NCBI RefSeq assembly: GCF_001262495.1
Contig: NZ_LGYE01000001.1
Span: 558,001 to 622,000, forward strand
Length of the DNA stretch: 64,000 nt
From: Microbacterium sp. GCS4
Lineage (GTDB): Bacteria; Actinomycetota; Actinomycetes; Actinomycetales; Microbacteriaceae
Reading direction: 5' to 3'
Shown: piece after piece, positions 63,803-64,000 of the stretch
Position numbering within the stretch: the stretch's first letter is position 1
Layout: each line of letters opens with the position of its first letter
The notes under the pieces: generated by a model
Databases searched by the model: none
What the model was told of the DNA's origin: nothing
What the model saw: only the letters and a program-made list of their open reading frames with translations
Made by a program: the position numbers and the translations under genes

Positions 63803-64000
63803 GTGGACAGACTGACGACATGGATGCGGAGCCGGAACGGCGTCGCCCACAGCACGGCCCTTCGGAATGCCGGATTCACCGACGCGACAATTCGCCGCGC
63901 CGTCGCGAGCGGGCATCTCGTAAGAGTGCGACGCTCCTGGCTCATCGACCCGACCTGCTCGCAGGCCCGGCGACGTGCGGCGGCGGGCGGCGGACGCATC
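63803..64000 (+). CDS. AbiEi-like antitoxin-domain / DUF559-type protein, truncated by the window end
   Basis: First 66 codons only, from GTG at 63803 (GTG at 63797 also possible). DRLTTWMRSRNGVAHSTALR, then NAGFTDATIRRAVASGHLVR and VRRSWL match the N-terminal winged helix shared by AbiEi-type antitoxins and DUF559 (Vsr-like endonuclease) proteins of actinobacteria. Function cannot be decided from the fragment. Confidence 0.6.
   Translation, partial: MDRLTTWMRSRNGVAHSTALRNAGFTDATIRRAVASGHLVRVRRSWLIDPTCSQARRRAAAGGGRI

Noticed and set aside
1..64000. CRISPR array, insertion sequence, or second tRNA gene
   Set aside because: No regularly spaced repeats, transposase motifs or tRNA-like cloverleafs were recognised, apart from the tmRNA.

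Overview
The window is GC-rich (about 70 % by eye) and reads as chromosome of a high-GC Gram-positive bacterium of the family Microbacteriaceae, most likely Microbacterium or a close relative. The evidence is the gene order ftsK-pgsA-cinA-clgR-DUF3046-recA-recX-miaB-miaA, a CE1758/CE1759-type flavin oxidoreductase pair, an efeUOB iron-uptake operon and a tmRNA tag that translates as AETKRNDFALAA. Placement to genus rests on recalled protein similarity and was not tested by a search.

Layout. 1-2110: a tyrosine integrase abutting the 3' end of the tmRNA gene, so the left edge is probably the end of an integrated element whose body lies outside the window. 2111-14185: a SIMPL protein, then a long mostly minus-strand block of core genes (hflX, HAD phosphatase, dapF, miaA, miaB, recX, recA, DUF3046, clgR, cinA, pgsA), with a methyltransferase on the plus strand. 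14185-20260: ftsK, a GNAT protein, rnj, dapA. 20289-23355: a stand-alone EF-Tu-domain-2-like protein divergent from a NUDIX hydrolase, then SDR, dfrA and thyA. 23452-28187: thioredoxin, DUF4395 and OsmC redox genes, dapB, a phosphatase and an aldo/keto reductase. 28188-35073: pnp, a UDP-glucose dehydrogenase, a two-domain glycosyltransferase-SGNH hydrolase, a DedA protein and a DUF5302 protein.

35091-44170: a C4-dicarboxylate transporter divergent from a CitA/DcuS-type two-component system, an FAD oxidoreductase, the flavin reductase/LLM oxidoreductase pair, and an acyltransferase overlapping a serine hydrolase. 44192-47768: efeUOB with an iron box. 47872-56480: a 2-oxoglutarate oxygenase, a wHTH/membrane-protein operon with twin palindromic operators, rpsO (not next to pnp), an MFS exporter behind a seven-codon leader ORF, YceI, FKBP, an alpha/beta hydrolase, PrsW and an FAH-family protein. 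56500-64000: aspA, a phosphoesterase/TetR pair, a PiT phosphate transporter with a PHO-box-like repeat, oligopeptidase B, a long hairpin and the truncated start of an AbiEi-like gene.

Recurring theme: at least 20 genes carry a TANNNT hexamer exactly 6-7 bases before the start codon, which predicts widespread leaderless transcription and helped fix several start codons. I found no CRISPR array, no insertion sequence and no biosynthetic or defence island inside the window. The best candidates for something new are small: the GT4-SGNH fusion, the leaderless leader peptide before the MFS gene, the stand-alone EF-Tu-like domain protein and the operator pairs.
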